Assembly (NCBI RefSeq): GCF_001678495.1
Contig: NZ_JTJL01000030.1
Span: forward strand, 18,851-82,850
DNA: 64,000 bases
Origin: Gallibacterium salpingitidis
GTDB lineage: Bacteria; Pseudomonadota; Gammaproteobacteria; Enterobacterales; Pasteurellaceae
Direction of reading: 5' to 3'
This document shows, piece by piece, positions 34,866 to 46,170 of the stretch. The number at the start of each line of letters is the position of its first letter. Position 1 is the first letter of the stretch. A model generated the notes under the pieces. It ran no database searches. It was not told where the DNA came from and was given only the letters and a program-made list of their open reading frames with translations. A program made the translations under genes and the position numbers.

Positions 34866-37585
34866 TCAGAACTGAATCGATAAATTCACATTTCCTGCAA
34901 CCGAGTTAAACCCTTTGGCAAAGGTGGATTGTACGCCAGCCCCCAATGCAACATTTTGGCTGATTTGGTATTTCGCACCTATATCAAGTTCTCCTCTCAC
35001 GCGAGATGGGTCACAATCTTCCAACATAAAGCGGTATTTTGGATAATTCACAAACCCAGCACGTAAATAGTTACCTCGATAGCTCATATCGTATCCCACT
35101 GCCGCTTTTGCTTGTAAACTTAAACGCTCATTCACTTGGAAATCCCCTTTAATACCGAGTTTTGCCATAAAGGCTTCGGTGCTTTGTTTATCAACAGCGA
35201 AATTAAAGTCTTTTGCTCCTTTCTCAATATAGTCTTCAACCTCAACTCGTTGATAATCTAAGCCGATAAATGGGGTGACTTTTGCCTGTGGATTCACTTG
35301 GAAGGTTCGATTTAGCGTGATGCCAGTACGGAAATGGTTCGCTTTCATCTCACTTTCCGCAGTACGGCCTAAGAAACTAAGATGACGTTTACCATCTAAA
35401 TAGGCTTGTCCAATACCAGCATAAAAATCAATATCCCATTGTGGCGTTAATGCAGTATTACCATATACCCCAACCTGCCAAGTATCCGCTTTTAAGTTAT
35501 GATTAGCAGCGGAATCATAACTATCTGCATCGGTTTTAAGATAGCCAGCCGTTAAGCCCAATTTAGTGTTTTCGGTGACACAACGTTCACTGCCGACGGC
35601 AATGCCACTATGGGTGGCTTGATAGCCAGATAATCCAGATGAACCCTCTCGTTCATTCCATTCCCCTAACACTTTTGCCCAGACTTGATTTTCTCCGGCA
35701 TTAGCAACACAACGTCCTGTTGGTATCGCTTTGGTTAAGGTATCAGTAGCTTCCATTATCACTCGGCTGGTACGAATACCTAATAGTGGTTGGATTTGCT
35801 CTACTGCATTGACTACGTCTTTTTCACTGGTTAATGGCATTAAGCCTAAAGCAATATCATTTTGAGCTGAGGCTTGAATAATCTTATCTAGACTGGCTGC
35901 TATTGGAACTAAACAATCATCACAAGCATCTTTCACCAAATGTTCGATTAAGCCTCGAGTTGGCTCTGGTTCCGGAGCAGGAACTGCTTTAGCATTTAAA
36001 TGCATCGCTTGTGGGTCATATAACGCAGTAAAATCAAATAAAATACTGTCATCTTCTATTTTCGGATTAAAACGACCTGTTAATTTGCCATCTGTCGTTA
36101 ATACATTCCAAAAAGTATCATCGCCACCACGCAGTTTATCCGCATACACATAAAGTTTGCTGCCTTCTTCAATCACAATATCTTTTGTACTATGTAATTG
36201 GCTGTAATCATTATGGCTATTCACATCGACTTGATAAGTCCCTTTAATCACTAATGAATCAACCTGTTGTTTACCTCCCACTTGGGAATGCAAAATACCA
36301 TTTGGATTCACCACCATATCCGTATGCACAATCGTATTTGGTGCTAACGCAATAGTTCCTTCATTAATGGATAAGCCCGGATGTTGTACACCATTTTCAT
36401 CGGTATAACCTGTGATAATATTGCTATCTAAAGTTCCTGAAAGCGTCCAAGTTCCTGTACCGGTCTTTTCGATAGTGTCAAAGGCAAAGAATTTTTTACC
36501 GGGAACAGAAGTTACTGATAAACCATGTGCATCATTTATCTTGATATCATCATTAATATTACCAAACTCATCTAAGTGTAGAGATAAACTATTTTCACCT
36601 GATAACATTAGAGTATGAGTATTCAACAGAAGGTGAGTATTGGATGGATTCATATCAGTTATTGAAAATACAATGCCTTCAATTCCATCTGGACTTCGCA
36701 TTAGATTAAGAGTTTGTCGTTGATATTGATCATCGCGTCCTTCCAACTCTAAAAAGGAAAAAACAACAGCACCAACAGATTCAAATCTTGGGCTAGATAT
36801 AGCTGTCACAGTAGCATTTCCACCAATAGTAGTTATGCCTCCTCTCATTCCATTCATTAGTAAAAGTCCAGTAGTACCTCTGACATTGCCTCCCGTCATA
36901 GTGAGATTTCCTCCCTCTATTTTGAATACTCCAGCCGCTCTACTTGAAACAATCGATCCTCCTGTAATAGTAATAGATTCAGCATCTATTAAAAGAAGAT
37001 CGCTTTTAATCTCCCCACCGGCAATGACAATATTTCTTATTCCTTTATCATCTATATCAAATCTATTAATGGTACCACCTAACATTGTAAAATCAGTATG
37101 TTCATCTATTCGAATAAATCCAATATTACCACTCTCTAAAATAAAGTGATTTTTCACTGAGGTATATCTATCACTATATACACTAACAGAATCCAAGTTA
37201 ATATCTCCACGTAACGTAACTTGTGATCCCTCTATAACGCCAAGCCTATTAATTTGTCCTTTCCCATCTAATATAACACCAGATGTTCCTTCAACACGTA
37301 TATATCCACAAGTATCTCCAGCTAAAGGATAGGTTCCTGAAGAAGTAATTGTAGTCTGTGGACATTCCGCAAAAACCGGCAATGAAAAACAAGTTAATAG
37401 TGTTATAGCAATGAGATTAAAAGAAAATTTTTTGGTTAGATAATGAGTTGATGAAGGGGGGGGGTAATTTGATTATTGGCAGCAGTTTTTACTGAGCCGT
37501 TTTTGCCTTTTGTCCGAGTATTTTCTGACGCACACTGCCATAACTGCCTAACAGCATTCCAAACTAAACGATAGGTGTGATTCAT
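34866..37585 (-). pseudogene. Phase-variable autotransporter, frame-off in this sequence
   Basis: Type V secreted surface protein. The passenger is a GG-rich beta-helix (MTGGNVRGTTGLLLMNG and similar) and the last 280 or so residues form the outer-membrane barrel, ending NLSIQF. The frame open at 37382 begins mid-signal-peptide with TTG. The real start is the ATG at 37585 (AAGGAA upstream), giving MNHTYRLVWNAVRQLW, the extended signal peptide region of autotransporters. The two parts are joined by a C9 tract at 37464-37456. With nine Cs translation stops after 49 codons; ten or seven Cs join it to LIAITLLTCFSLPVFA and a 906-residue protein. So this is a reversible switch in the off state rather than decay. 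Confidence 0.88.
37456..37464. repeat. Homopolymer (G)9 on plus strand, (C)9 on coding strand
   Basis: Nine consecutive Gs on the plus strand. On the coding strand the tract encodes the proline run that follows codon 40 (NNQIT) of the autotransporter. Adding one C or removing two puts the extended signal peptide in frame with the hydrophobic core. The tract lies within the coding frame, so length change acts on translation. Confidence 0.93.
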
Positions 37586-37850
37586 AATGAGTTCCTTGGT
37601 TGCTAAGTGAATTGTGAGTAAATAACAGCAACATCACTGCTATACAGAAACGTTATTTAAAAATAACTCATTATTAGCATATACTTCTTTTTCACTTTTG
37701 TCAGTTTTTTTAAATACAAAGGGTTATTTTTTGAATATTTGTGAGATGACACACATTTTATCTACAAACAGGTACCAATATTAAAGATAAATGTAAGGAA
37801 AAATGCAATTATTCTATAAGAAAGTACAATTTTGAAATTAGAAAATAAAT
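37586..37850. other. Intergenic region between autotransporter gene and ispH terminator
   Basis: About 265 AT-rich bases with no gene that I can support. It holds the probable autotransporter promoter (37676-37704) and a leader of about 85 bases. Confidence 0.6.
37676..37704 (-). promoter_or_regulatory. Candidate promoter of the autotransporter gene
   Basis: On the minus strand CTGACA (37704-37699) and TATGCT (37681-37676) are separated by 17 bases. The -35 matches five of six consensus bases and the -10 four of six. It lies about 90 bases before the ATG at 37585. Confidence 0.4.
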
Positions 37851-37880
37851 GCCTTTTCTTTATTTCATAAAAGAAAAGGC
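37851..37880 (-). terminator. Terminator of ispH
   Basis: GCCTTTTCTTT/AAAGAAAAGGC, an 11-bp stem with an 8-base loop, followed on the minus strand by ATTTATTTTC. It starts 16 bases after the ispH stop and closes the murJ-to-ispH block. Confidence 0.85.
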
Positions 37881-37896
37881 AATGGAAAATTTAATT

Positions 37897-38841
37897 TTAG
37901 TTAACCTCTGTTATTCGTAGCTCTTTCGGTACTTCAAACACCGTATTTTCTTCACAACCTTCGAGTTCTTCTACGGTTGTAGCACCCAATTCTAATAGAC
38001 GACTTACGACTGATTGTACCAATACTTCTGGTGCAGAAGCTCCCGCAGTAATACCGACAACATTAACACCATCAAGCCAACTTGCATCAATATCCGCGGC
38101 ATCATCAATTAATTTAGACGGCACTCCCATTCGAGAAGCTAACTCAGCCAAACGATTAGAATTAGATGAATTCTTCGAACCAACAACGATCACTAAATCA
38201 GATTGTACCGCTAACTCTTTTACTGCATGCTGGCGATTGGTTGTTGCGTAGCAAATATCATTTTTGCGAGGGCCTTGAATGGCTGGATATTTTGCCTTTA
38301 ACGCTTCGATGACTTCCACTGTATCATCAATCGACAATGTGGTTTGCGTCATAAAAGTTAAATCATCTTGATTGGATACCGGTAGTTTTAAGATATCTTC
38401 CACATCTTCAACTAAATAAATACCACCATCTTGATTATCGTATTGCCCCATAGTTCCTTCTACTTCTGGGTGGCCTTTATGCCCAATCAAAATCGCTTTG
38501 GTTCCTTTTCGACTCGCACGAGCAACTTGCATATGCACTTTTGTTACCAATGGACAAGTCGCATCAAACACTTTTAATCCACGATCTTTTGCCTCTTGAC
38601 GAACCGCTTGCGAAACACCATGTGCCGAGAAAATTACAATCGAGCCATCAGGAACTTCACTCAATTCCTCAACAAAAATAGCCCCGCGCTGACGTAATCC
38701 TTCCACGACAAAACGATTATGTACAACTTCGTGACGTACATAAATTGGCGCACCATGGATCTCTAACGCTAACTCAACAATACTGATAGCACGATCAACA
38801 CCAGCACAAAAACCACGTGGATTTGCTAAGATAATCTTCAT
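37897..38841 (-). CDS. ispH: 4-hydroxy-3-methylbut-2-enyl diphosphate reductase
   Basis: Last enzyme of the MEP isoprenoid pathway, an iron-sulfur protein making IPP and DMAPP. It has 314 residues. The three cluster cysteines are in [12 protein letters not shown] (about residue 12), [12 protein letters not shown] (about 96) and [11 protein letters not shown] (about 197). Conserved histidines are in YVRHEVVHN and [17 protein letters not shown]. It starts two bases after lspA and is the last gene of the block. Confidence 0.97.
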   Translation of the reverse strand: MKIILANPRGFCAGVDRAISIVELALEIHGAPIYVRHEVVHNRFVVEGLRQRGAIFVEELSEVPDGSIVIFSAHGVSQAVRQEAKDRGLKVFDATCPLVTKVHMQVARASRKGTKAILIGHKGHPEVEGTMGQYDNQDGGIYLVEDVEDILKLPVSNQDDLTFMTQTTLSIDDTVEVIEALKAKYPAIQGPRKNDICYATTNRQHAVKELAVQSDLVIVVGSKNSSNSNRLAELASRMGVPSKLIDDAADIDASWLDGVNVVGITAGASAPEVLVQSVVSRLLELGATTVEELEGCEENTVFEVPKELRITEVN

Positions 38842-38843
38842 AA

Positions 38844-39338
38844 TTAACTTTCCTTGGTACTTTTTCTCTCATTCTTTAAGTAATCTAAAATCATTAACCC
38901 TGCACCAACACAAATTGCAATATCTGCCACATTAAAAACAGGATAATGATAAATTCGCCAATAGAAATCGAGAAAATCTACAACAAAACCATGATATAAA
39001 CGATCGGTCATATTGGCCAATGCACCACCAATAATCAAGGCATAAGCACTATTAACTAAAGTCTTCTCACGTGGTGAACGCACTAACCAAAACAGTAATA
39101 ATCCCGAAATTGCTATTGCAATCAACACAAAGAAATATTTTTGCCAACCGCTATGATCTGCTAAAAAGCTAAAAGCTGCACCATAATTTCGCACATAGGT
39201 TAAATTAAAAATCGGCAAAATATTGATGCTTTCATACAACTCAAAACGAGTAACCACCAACCACTTTGTCCCTAAATCAGCAACAAAAGCAATTACACTC
39301 AACCAAAGAAAAATTAAACCATTTTTTTGTTTTTGCAT
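38844..39338 (-). CDS. lspA: Lipoprotein signal peptidase (SPase II)
   Basis: Inner-membrane aspartyl protease that cleaves prolipoproteins after lipidation. It has 164 residues from the ATG at 39338, the E. coli length; I rejected longer upstream frames. Four membrane helices. Family blocks are [20 protein letters not shown] near 60-79, [19 protein letters not shown] with the first catalytic aspartate, and [11 protein letters not shown] with the second. Sits between ileS and ispH, an order conserved in gammaproteobacteria; fkpB, found here in E. coli, is absent. Confidence 0.95.
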   Translation of the reverse strand: MQKQKNGLIFLWLSVIAFVADLGTKWLVVTRFELYESINILPIFNLTYVRNYGAAFSFLADHSGWQKYFFVLIAIAISGLLLFWLVRSPREKTLVNSAYALIIGGALANMTDRLYHGFVVDFLDFYWRIYHYPVFNVADIAICVGAGLMILDYLKNERKSTKES

Positions 39339-39393
39339 AATAAAAGACTCGTTTTTAGCGTTCTGCCATCTATATCTACTATGATAAAAAAGG

Positions 39394-39422
39394 ATCACTG
39401 CTAAGTTAGCCCTAGCAGTGAT
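39394..39422 (-). terminator. Terminator after ileS
   Basis: ATCACTGCTA/TAGCAGTGAT, a 10-bp perfect stem with a 9-base loop, followed on the minus strand by CCTTTTTTATC. It separates ileS from lspA, so lspA-ispH may depend on read-through or on a promoter in the 50 bases that follow. Confidence 0.82.
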
Positions 39423-39453
39423 CTCCTATAATTTTTAATGCCAATCAAACAAA

Positions 39454-42273
39454 TTAGGCAAATTGACGAACTTCTCCTTCGCCCGCTACGTTCTCAACAC
39501 AACGAGAACAGAGGTGCGGATGTTCGCTATTTTGTCCCACAGTATCAGAATAATGCCAACAACGTGGGCATTTTTCCGCTTGTGAAGCAACCACTTTCAC
39601 TGCTAATCCGTTCAATTCACCCTCAGCAACGTCAGCATCTGCCAAGGCTTTGACCTCAACTTTAGAAGTAATTAACACGAAACGTAATTCATCACCTAAT
39701 TTTGCTAATAAATCACGATAATGATCATTTGCATATAATGTTACTTCTGCCGCTAACGCCGCCCCAATAACTTTATCATTACGTGCTTGTTCAAGAACAC
39801 GATTGACTTCTGCTCTTACTTTCAATACTTCTTGCCAGTAAGCGTCGTTCATTGCTTCATCATCTGCTAGGGCAAATAAACCTTTATAGAACTCTTCCAT
39901 AAAGACGAATTCACTACGCTCACCTGGTAGATATTGCCAAATTTCATCAGCCGTAAAGGAAAGAATTGGTGCAATCCAACGCACTAACGCCTCTGCAATA
40001 TGATATAACGCAGTTTGACAACTACGACGTGCCAAACTATCCGCTTTGGTTGTGTATTGACGGTCTTTGATAATATCTAAATAGAAAGAACCCATTTCAA
40101 TCGAGCAGAAACGCATAATACGTTGTACCACTTCGTGGAATTGATAATTATCATAAGAATGTTTGATCTCTTCTTGCGCTTGTAACGCACAAGCTACTGC
40201 CCAACGATCTAACACGATCATCTTGTCAGCAGGCACCATATCACGTTTTGGATCAAAACCATTTAAGTTCGCTAATAAGAAACGCGCAGTATTACGAATA
40301 CGACGATAAGAATCCGCAGCACGTTTAAAAATTTCATCTGATACCGCAATTTCACCAGTGTAATCCGCTGAACCTACCCATAAACGTAAAATATCGCCAC
40401 CGAATTTATCCATTACTTCTTGTGGAGTCACGATATTACCAATTGATTTTGACATCTTGCGACCTTGTCCATCAACGGTAAAACCATGTGTCAATACTTG
40501 GCTATATGGTGCTTTGTTATCAGTTGCAGTAGATAACATTAATGAAGACATAAACCAGCCACGATGCTGATCTGAACCTTCAAGATACATATCAACAGGG
40601 TTACCGCCAAATTCTGGGCGATGTTTTGCTACCGCTGAATAAGTTGATCCTGAATCGAACCAAACGTCTAAAGTATCCGGCACTTTCTGATAATCTTTCG
40701 CGTCTTCACCTAATACTTCATTAATATCAAGATCCCACCACGCTTGAATACCTTTTTGTTCTACACGTTTTGCTACTTCTTCGATTAATTCTAAAGTACG
40801 TGGATGTAACGCTTCGGTTTCTTTATGGATAAATAAAGTTAATGGCACACCCCAAGTACGTTGACGAGAAATACACCAGTCAGGACGATTTGCTACCATA
40901 GATTCAATACGTGCTTGACCCCAATCAGGAATCCAACGCACACGTTTGATCTCTTTTAGCGCTTGTGCACGTAAACCTTTTACATCCATGCCGATAAACC
41001 ATTGCGGTGTAGCGCGGAAAATAATAGGTGTTTTATGACGCCAGCAATGTGGATAGCTGTGCGTAATCTTTTCAACTTTTAATAACGCACCAACTTCTTC
41101 TAATTTTTTCACTACTAATGGATTAGCATCAAAAACGTTTTCCCCAGCGAAAAATTGTGCTTGGCTATTAAATTTACCGTCATTACCAATTAAACCTGAC
41201 ATTGGTAAGTTATATTGCTGCCCAACAATAAAGTCATCTTGACCATGATCTGGTGCAGTATGTACCAATCCTGTACCTGCATCATTACCAACGTGTTCAC
41301 CAAGAATCAACGGCACTGAATAATCATAGAATGGATGTTGGAATTGTAATAATTCAAGATCTTTACCTTTCGCAATGCCTAACACTTGGTAATCGCTTGC
41401 GCCAATTGCCTTCATCACGCTTTCTACTAATTCTGTAGTCAGAATCAAACGTTCGCCATTCACTTGAATTAATTGATATTCTAATTCCGGATGTAACGCA
41501 ATCGCGCGGTTAGATGGTAATGTCCAAGGTGTAGTGGTCCAAATTACTGCTGAAACTTTTCCTTCGCCAGTTTGTGTTAAATTAAATTTCGCCAATACCG
41601 CAGCTTCATCAACTGCGTTGAAACGCACATAAATGGATGGTGAAGTTTTGTCATAATATTCAACTTCTGCTTCTGCTAAAGCTGAACCGCAATCTAAACA
41701 CCAATGAACGGGTTTTGAACCTTTATAAAGGTGGCCATTCTTAATCACATTGCCCAAAGTACGAATAATATTCGCCTCTGTAGCGAAATTCATAGTGAGA
41801 TATGGATTATCCCAGTCGCCAATTACACCTAAACGGATAAAGTCTTTTTTCTGTCCTTCAACTTGTTCCCTAGCGTAAGCACGACAAGCTTCACGAAATT
41901 CTGCTGCAGACACTTTTTCATTTGGTTTACCCACCAATCCTTCTACTTTTAATTCAATTGGTAAACCATGGCAGTCCCAACCTGGAATATATGGGGAATC
42001 GTAGCCAAGTGCGGTTTTTGATTTAACAATAATGTCTTTTAGAATTTTATTTACTGCATGCCCAATGTGGATAGTACCATTCGCATATGGAGGACCATCG
42101 TGCAAAATAAAGGTTTTCTTACCTTTACTTGCTTGACGAATTTTTTGATAAAGCTGTTTATCATACCAATTCTTTAGCATGGCTGGCTCACGTTTCGCCA
42201 AATCACCACGCATTGGAAAACCTGTTTCTGGCAGGTTTAACGTGCTTTTGTAATCAGTTGTTTCTTTAGACAT
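39454..42273 (-). CDS. ileS: Isoleucyl-tRNA synthetase
   Basis: Class Ia synthetase of 939 residues (E. coli 938). HIGH motif in [17 protein letters not shown] at about 59-75. The editing domain is in the middle, with [14 protein letters not shown] near 246. KMSKS loop in [13 protein letters not shown] near 603. C-terminal zinc finger cysteines in [13 protein letters not shown] and [10 protein letters not shown] single AAGTGCGGT uptake motif lies inside at 42007-42015. Located between ribF and lspA. Confidence 0.98.
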   Translation of the reverse strand: MSKETTDYKSTLNLPETGFPMRGDLAKREPAMLKNWYDKQLYQKIRQASKGKKTFILHDGPPYANGTIHIGHAVNKILKDIIVKSKTALGYDSPYIPGWDCHGLPIELKVEGLVGKPNEKVSAAEFREACRAYAREQVEGQKKDFIRLGVIGDWDNPYLTMNFATEANIIRTLGNVIKNGHLYKGSKPVHWCLDCGSALAEAEVEYYDKTSPSIYVRFNAVDEAAVLAKFNLTQTGEGKVSAVIWTTTPWTLPSNRAIALHPELEYQLIQVNGERLILTTELVESVMKAIGASDYQVLGIAKGKDLELLQFQHPFYDYSVPLILGEHVGNDAGTGLVHTAPDHGQDDFIVGQQYNLPMSGLIGNDGKFNSQAQFFAGENVFDANPLVVKKLEEVGALLKVEKITHSYPHCWRHKTPIIFRATPQWFIGMDVKGLRAQALKEIKRVRWIPDWGQARIESMVANRPDWCISRQRTWGVPLTLFIHKETEALHPRTLELIEEVAKRVEQKGIQAWWDLDINEVLGEDAKDYQKVPDTLDVWFDSGSTYSAVAKHRPEFGGNPVDMYLEGSDQHRGWFMSSLMLSTATDNKAPYSQVLTHGFTVDGQGRKMSKSIGNIVTPQEVMDKFGGDILRLWVGSADYTGEIAVSDEIFKRAADSYRRIRNTARFLLANLNGFDPKRDMVPADKMIVLDRWAVACALQAQEEIKHSYDNYQFHEVVQRIMRFCSIEMGSFYLDIIKDRQYTTKADSLARRSCQTALYHIAEALVRWIAPILSFTADEIWQYLPGERSEFVFMEEFYKGLFALADDEAMNDAYWQEVLKVRAEVNRVLEQARNDKVIGAALAAEVTLYANDHYRDLLAKLGDELRFVLITSKVEVKALADADVAEGELNGLAVKVVASQAEKCPRCWHYSDTVGQNSEHPHLCSRCVENVAGEGEVRQFA

Positions 42274-42412
42274 GAGTTTATTCCGTAATAAAAAGTTAAA
42301 TCAAATTCATATTGAAAATATAAGCAGATCTCTGCTGTGAATTTCATCTATCAAACGCTCTTTTATAGCCTTTTTTAGATCGCTATGCAAACAAACTTAT
42401 CAAAAAATTTGA

Positions 42413-43351
42413 TTATTTTTCATCATTTTGTTGAAAATACTTTTTCGCATTTTCAACGTCTCGTGCAATTTGTTGGCGCAACGCATCAAATGAAGGAAAT
42501 TTTGTTTCTGAACGTAATTTTGACTTAAAGAAGATTTCTAAGGTTTTACCATAAAGATCACCATTGAAATCAAATAGATGAACTTCCAATAAAGGTTTCA
42601 TACCATTAATTGTTGGGCGATTACCAACATTGGCAACACCATAATAATGGTTTCCACGTTTATCCATTACTTCAACCGCATACACGCCTTGTAACGGATT
42701 AACTTGACGGTGCAAACGAATATTCGCCGTAGGGAAACCAATGGTTCTACCCAATTCATTGCCATGAACAACACGACCTAAAATGCTATATGCTCGTCCT
42801 AGCATTTGCTCCACTTGATCTAGCTTATCTTCCGCTAATGCTTGACGAATTGCCGTACTGCTCACTCGCAAACTATCTAGGCAATAACTGGTATTATTTT
42901 CTACTTGAAAACCATATTGCTTACCGGCTGCAGCCAAAGTTTCAAAGTTGCCACTACGATTAACACCAAAACGAAAATCGTCACCAACACTCAAAAACTT
43001 CACCTTTAATTTATCGATTAAATAGTGCTGAATAAATTGATCTGTAGTTTGTTGGGCAAAAGCAAGATTGAATGGCACACAAAAAACATAATCCACACCA
43101 AAACGTGCTAAATAGGTTAATTTGTCACGTAATCTCATTAAACGGGCTGGTGCTTTCTCTTTTAAAAAGAATTCTTTTGCTTGAGGTTCAAATAACATTA
43201 CCACCGCAGGCAATGCTAATTGTTCTGCTTGTTGTTTAAGATGACGCAAAATGGTTTGGTGCCCTAAATGCACTCCATCAAAATTACCGATCGTTAATGC
43301 ACAACCTTGTGGAAAAGTAGGTAAATTATAAAGACCTCGAATTAATTGCAT
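42413..43351 (-). CDS. ribF: Bifunctional riboflavin kinase/FMN adenylyltransferase
   Basis: Makes FMN and FAD from riboflavin. It has 312 residues. Nucleotidyltransferase domain at the N-terminus with TIGNFDGVHLGHQTIL at about 20-35 and FVSTAIRQ-like SSTAIRQALAEDKL near 163. C-terminal flavokinase domain with GRTIGFPTANIRLH near 198, GVYAVEV and VANVGNRPTI. Located between eamA and ileS, its usual neighbour. Confidence 0.96.
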   Translation of the reverse strand: MQLIRGLYNLPTFPQGCALTIGNFDGVHLGHQTILRHLKQQAEQLALPAVVMLFEPQAKEFFLKEKAPARLMRLRDKLTYLARFGVDYVFCVPFNLAFAQQTTDQFIQHYLIDKLKVKFLSVGDDFRFGVNRSGNFETLAAAGKQYGFQVENNTSYCLDSLRVSSTAIRQALAEDKLDQVEQMLGRAYSILGRVVHGNELGRTIGFPTANIRLHRQVNPLQGVYAVEVMDKRGNHYYGVANVGNRPTINGMKPLLEVHLFDFNGDLYGKTLEIFFKSKLRSETKFPSFDALRQQIARDVENAKKYFQQNDEK

Positions 43352-43455
43352 TCTTGCTATAAGCTCATCAAAAAGGTTACAAAAAATGCGGGTATTATAC
43401 GCAGATTGTCAAAAGCTGTAAAACGTGGATATCACCCATCGTTATCACTATTTGC

Positions 43456-44313
43456 TTATGATTTTTTAGTAGCGTATGCACACAATCCTCCTGAGGCAAC
43501 AATCACTAACATTCCAATCCAACTCAGTAAGTCGATTGATGTATCCCACAACCACAAACTTAGCAATGCAGAGAAAATAATCGCTGTATATTGCAGCGTT
43601 GCAGTAAGGACAGTTGCCCCATAACTAAATGAACGTGTAAGTCCTAATTGCCCAAGTAAGCCAAAAATACCAATGCCTAATAAATAGCCTGTGGAATTAA
43701 AGTCGGCTTTATAATTCCCGGATAAGAGAAAACCAAGAAAGCCAACAACGGTAACGGATACAGAAAAATAAAACACTGTCCGCCAAACTGGTTCACCAGC
43801 TTGTCCTAAACGCTTCACTGTTAATACCGCACCAGTAGCACTTAACCCAGCAAACAACCCAACTAAAATCGCAAACCAATCTTGTGCATTAATACTAGGA
43901 CGCAACACCACCAACACGCCCAAAAAACCTAATGCGACAGCCAAAATTTGCACCGTACGTCGCGCCATTACTGTCGTCAGTACGGTCCAAAAAGTGATAA
44001 ATAATGTAGTGGTATAATTTAAGCTCGCTGCCGTAGCTAACGGCAGATGTGCGTACGCATAAAAGCCGCACCAAATAGACATAATACCAAATAGACTACG
44101 CGAAATATGCGAACGTAATCGCGGCGTTCTAAAACTTCTATGCTGCCGATCCAACAAGACCCAAAGCCAAATCAAAAAGACTGACGGTAAGCCGCGTGTA
44201 AAAATAATTGCGCCTAAACTTGCACCACTCTCTGATGCAAGTTTGACGAAAGCTGCCATAATTGCAAATGTTGCACTGGCAAAAACCATCCACAACGATT
44301 GTAAAATACTCAT
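43456..44313 (-). CDS. EamA-family membrane transporter (DMT superfamily)
   Basis: A 285-residue inner-membrane protein with about ten helices in two EamA repeats. The first repeat spans about 3-135 (MAAFVKLASESGASLGAIIF) and the second about 147-280. Such proteins export metabolites or amino acids; the substrate is not known. It starts four bases after murJ, so both are cotranscribed. No link to murJ function is implied. Confidence 0.85.
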   Translation of the reverse strand: MSILQSLWMVFASATFAIMAAFVKLASESGASLGAIIFTRGLPSVFLIWLWVLLDRQHRSFRTPRLRSHISRSLFGIMSIWCGFYAYAHLPLATAASLNYTTTLFITFWTVLTTVMARRTVQILAVALGFLGVLVVLRPSINAQDWFAILVGLFAGLSATGAVLTVKRLGQAGEPVWRTVFYFSVSVTVVGFLGFLLSGNYKADFNSTGYLLGIGIFGLLGQLGLTRSFSYGATVLTATLQYTAIIFSALLSLWLWDTSIDLLSWIGMLVIVASGGLCAYATKKS

Positions 44314-44317
44314 AATA

Positions 44318-45883
44318 TTAGTGTGCCAATAAATCCCTCTTTCTCACACCAAGTAATAACAATACGCATAGATAACAAACTGCCGCAACTGCAATTAAAC
44401 CGCCTAACCAGATTACTCGCCAAGAAAAAGGCATGGCATACCATTCTACTAACATTGGTGTGAAATAAAATAATACGCCTCCCATCACACCAGCTGCAAC
44501 CACTACTTTGACAAAAAATTTCACGCTTGTTGTAGAAAAATGATACACATCTTGTTTTGCCAAACCGCGATATAACAAAAATGCGTTTAACGTTGCCGAC
44601 ATTGCTGATGCAATCGCTAATCCCACATAACTGAACGGAATGGCTAACAAGTTAAAACCCATATTGCTTACCATCGCAATAATTCCATAACGTACAGGTG
44701 TCTTTGTATCTTGGCGAGCATAGTAACCATTCGCTAAGATTTTGATCAGCATATAACTCAATAATCCGGCATTAAACGCCCACAATGAATAAGAGGTTGC
44801 TTGTACATCACTCAATACAAAATTGCCACGCATAAAAAAGACTAACAACATCGGCTGTGCTAACAAGGCAATTCCAACCATTGCTGGTATGCCTAACAAT
44901 AAAATCATCCGCACTCCCCAATCTAATGTTTGACGGAAAGCAAGGTTATTTTGCGGATCATCATTATGTACGTGATGACGTGAAAGCGTCGGTAAAATAA
45001 CGGTAGAAATCGCAATACCAAAAAGACCTAATGGAAACTCCAACAAACGATCTGAGTAATACAACCAGCTAATTGATCCTGTCATTAAGAAACTGGCGAT
45101 AAAAGTATCTAGTAATAAATTAATTTGACTAACAGAAACACCAAATAATGCTGGAATCATCAAGGTACGAATCTTTTTTACACCTGCATCCTGCCAAGCC
45201 CATTTAGGACGCACCAATAATCCAGCTTGTTTTAAGAATGGAATTTGGAATAAAAATTGTAATAACCCACCAAGGAAAATACCGATAGCTAAACCAATAT
45301 TCGGATTCGCTAAATGCGGCGCAATAAATAATGCGGCACCAATCATTGCCACATTCAGCAATACTGGTGAAAACGACATCACACCAAATTTGCCAATCGA
45401 ATTTAAGATAGCGCCCGATAACGCCACTAAAGTGATAAACCAAAGATAAGGAAAAGTAATTTTTAATAACAACGAAGCTTGGGTAAATTTTTCCGCTTCT
45501 GCTCCATCATTTAACCAATCTAAAAACCAGCCTGTACCAAAAATAGCTGTTACGATCGGTGAACCAATCATCGCTAACAAGGTTACAACTGTTACTAAAC
45601 CGCCTAATGTTCCTGAAACTTTAGCAATAAAAGCGCGTGTTTTATCTAAATCACCTTCTTTTTGATATTCAGCTAACACTGGCACAAACGCCTGCGAAAA
45701 TGCGCCTTCAGCAAATAAACGCCGTAAAAAATTAGGAATACGATTAGCAAATAAAAATACATCTGCAGCAACGCCAGCACCTAAAAGATTAGCGATAACC
45801 ACATCTCGCACCAACCCTAAGATCCGAGATAGCAGTGTCATACTACTAACCACAATGCCTGATTTTAATAACCCTTTACTCAA
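44318..45883 (-). CDS. murJ: Lipid II flippase MurJ (MviN)
   Basis: Flips the peptidoglycan precursor lipid II across the inner membrane. It has 521 residues and 14 helices of the MOP superfamily. Key features are SGIVVSSMTLLSRILGLVRD at the N-terminus (about 8-27), RRLFAEGAFSQAFVPVLAEY near 54-73, and RLLEFPLGLFGIAISTVILP near 270. Divergent from rpsT. First gene of the murJ-eamA-ribF-ileS-lspA-ispH block. Confidence 0.95.
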   Translation of the reverse strand: MSKGLLKSGIVVSSMTLLSRILGLVRDVVIANLLGAGVAADVFLFANRIPNFLRRLFAEGAFSQAFVPVLAEYQKEGDLDKTRAFIAKVSGTLGGLVTVVTLLAMIGSPIVTAIFGTGWFLDWLNDGAEAEKFTQASLLLKITFPYLWFITLVALSGAILNSIGKFGVMSFSPVLLNVAMIGAALFIAPHLANPNIGLAIGIFLGGLLQFLFQIPFLKQAGLLVRPKWAWQDAGVKKIRTLMIPALFGVSVSQINLLLDTFIASFLMTGSISWLYYSDRLLEFPLGLFGIAISTVILPTLSRHHVHNDDPQNNLAFRQTLDWGVRMILLLGIPAMVGIALLAQPMLLVFFMRGNFVLSDVQATSYSLWAFNAGLLSYMLIKILANGYYARQDTKTPVRYGIIAMVSNMGFNLLAIPFSYVGLAIASAMSATLNAFLLYRGLAKQDVYHFSTTSVKFFVKVVVAAGVMGGVLFYFTPMLVEWYAMPFSWRVIWLGGLIAVAAVCYLCVLLLLGVRKRDLLAH

Positions 45884-46090
45884 AATAACCTACCATTTGT
45901 TGTTTTTTATGTGGCAAAAATTACGGCTCATTGTATAGATTTTTACTTTTTACGCTATATTCTCGCCTAAAAAACTGGTAAAATTTCGCCCGCCTTTTAT
46001 TTGGCTTACTTCGGTTGTGTCTCACTGAGGCAAGCTCACCATTGCCACTGCTTACTCTCGAAGCAAATTGCGGCATAGGCAATAAATCAA

Positions 46091-46119
46091 TTGACAAAGG
46101 CTTAAAAAGTAGGCATATT
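46091..46119 (+). promoter_or_regulatory. Probable rpsT promoter
   Basis: A perfect -35 TTGACA (46091-46096), then 17 bases, then CATATT (46114-46119). The leader to the UUG start is about 45 bases. The rest of the 287-base gap to murJ holds no gene that I can support. Confidence 0.55.
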
Positions 46120-46170
46120 TTACGCCTTTCGTTTTTAGTGTAATTAATTAGAAATTTTGGGAGTTTGACC

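Noticed and set aside
34866..37382. Autotransporter beginning at TTG 37382 as a complete gene
   Set aside because: This start lies in the middle of the signal peptide (just before PVFAEC). The hydrophobic core and the ESPR-bearing ATG are upstream across the C9 tract.
45884..46090. Possible tRNA or small RNA between murJ and rpsT
   Set aside because: I could not build a cloverleaf or a convincing stable fold; only the rpsT promoter is supportable.
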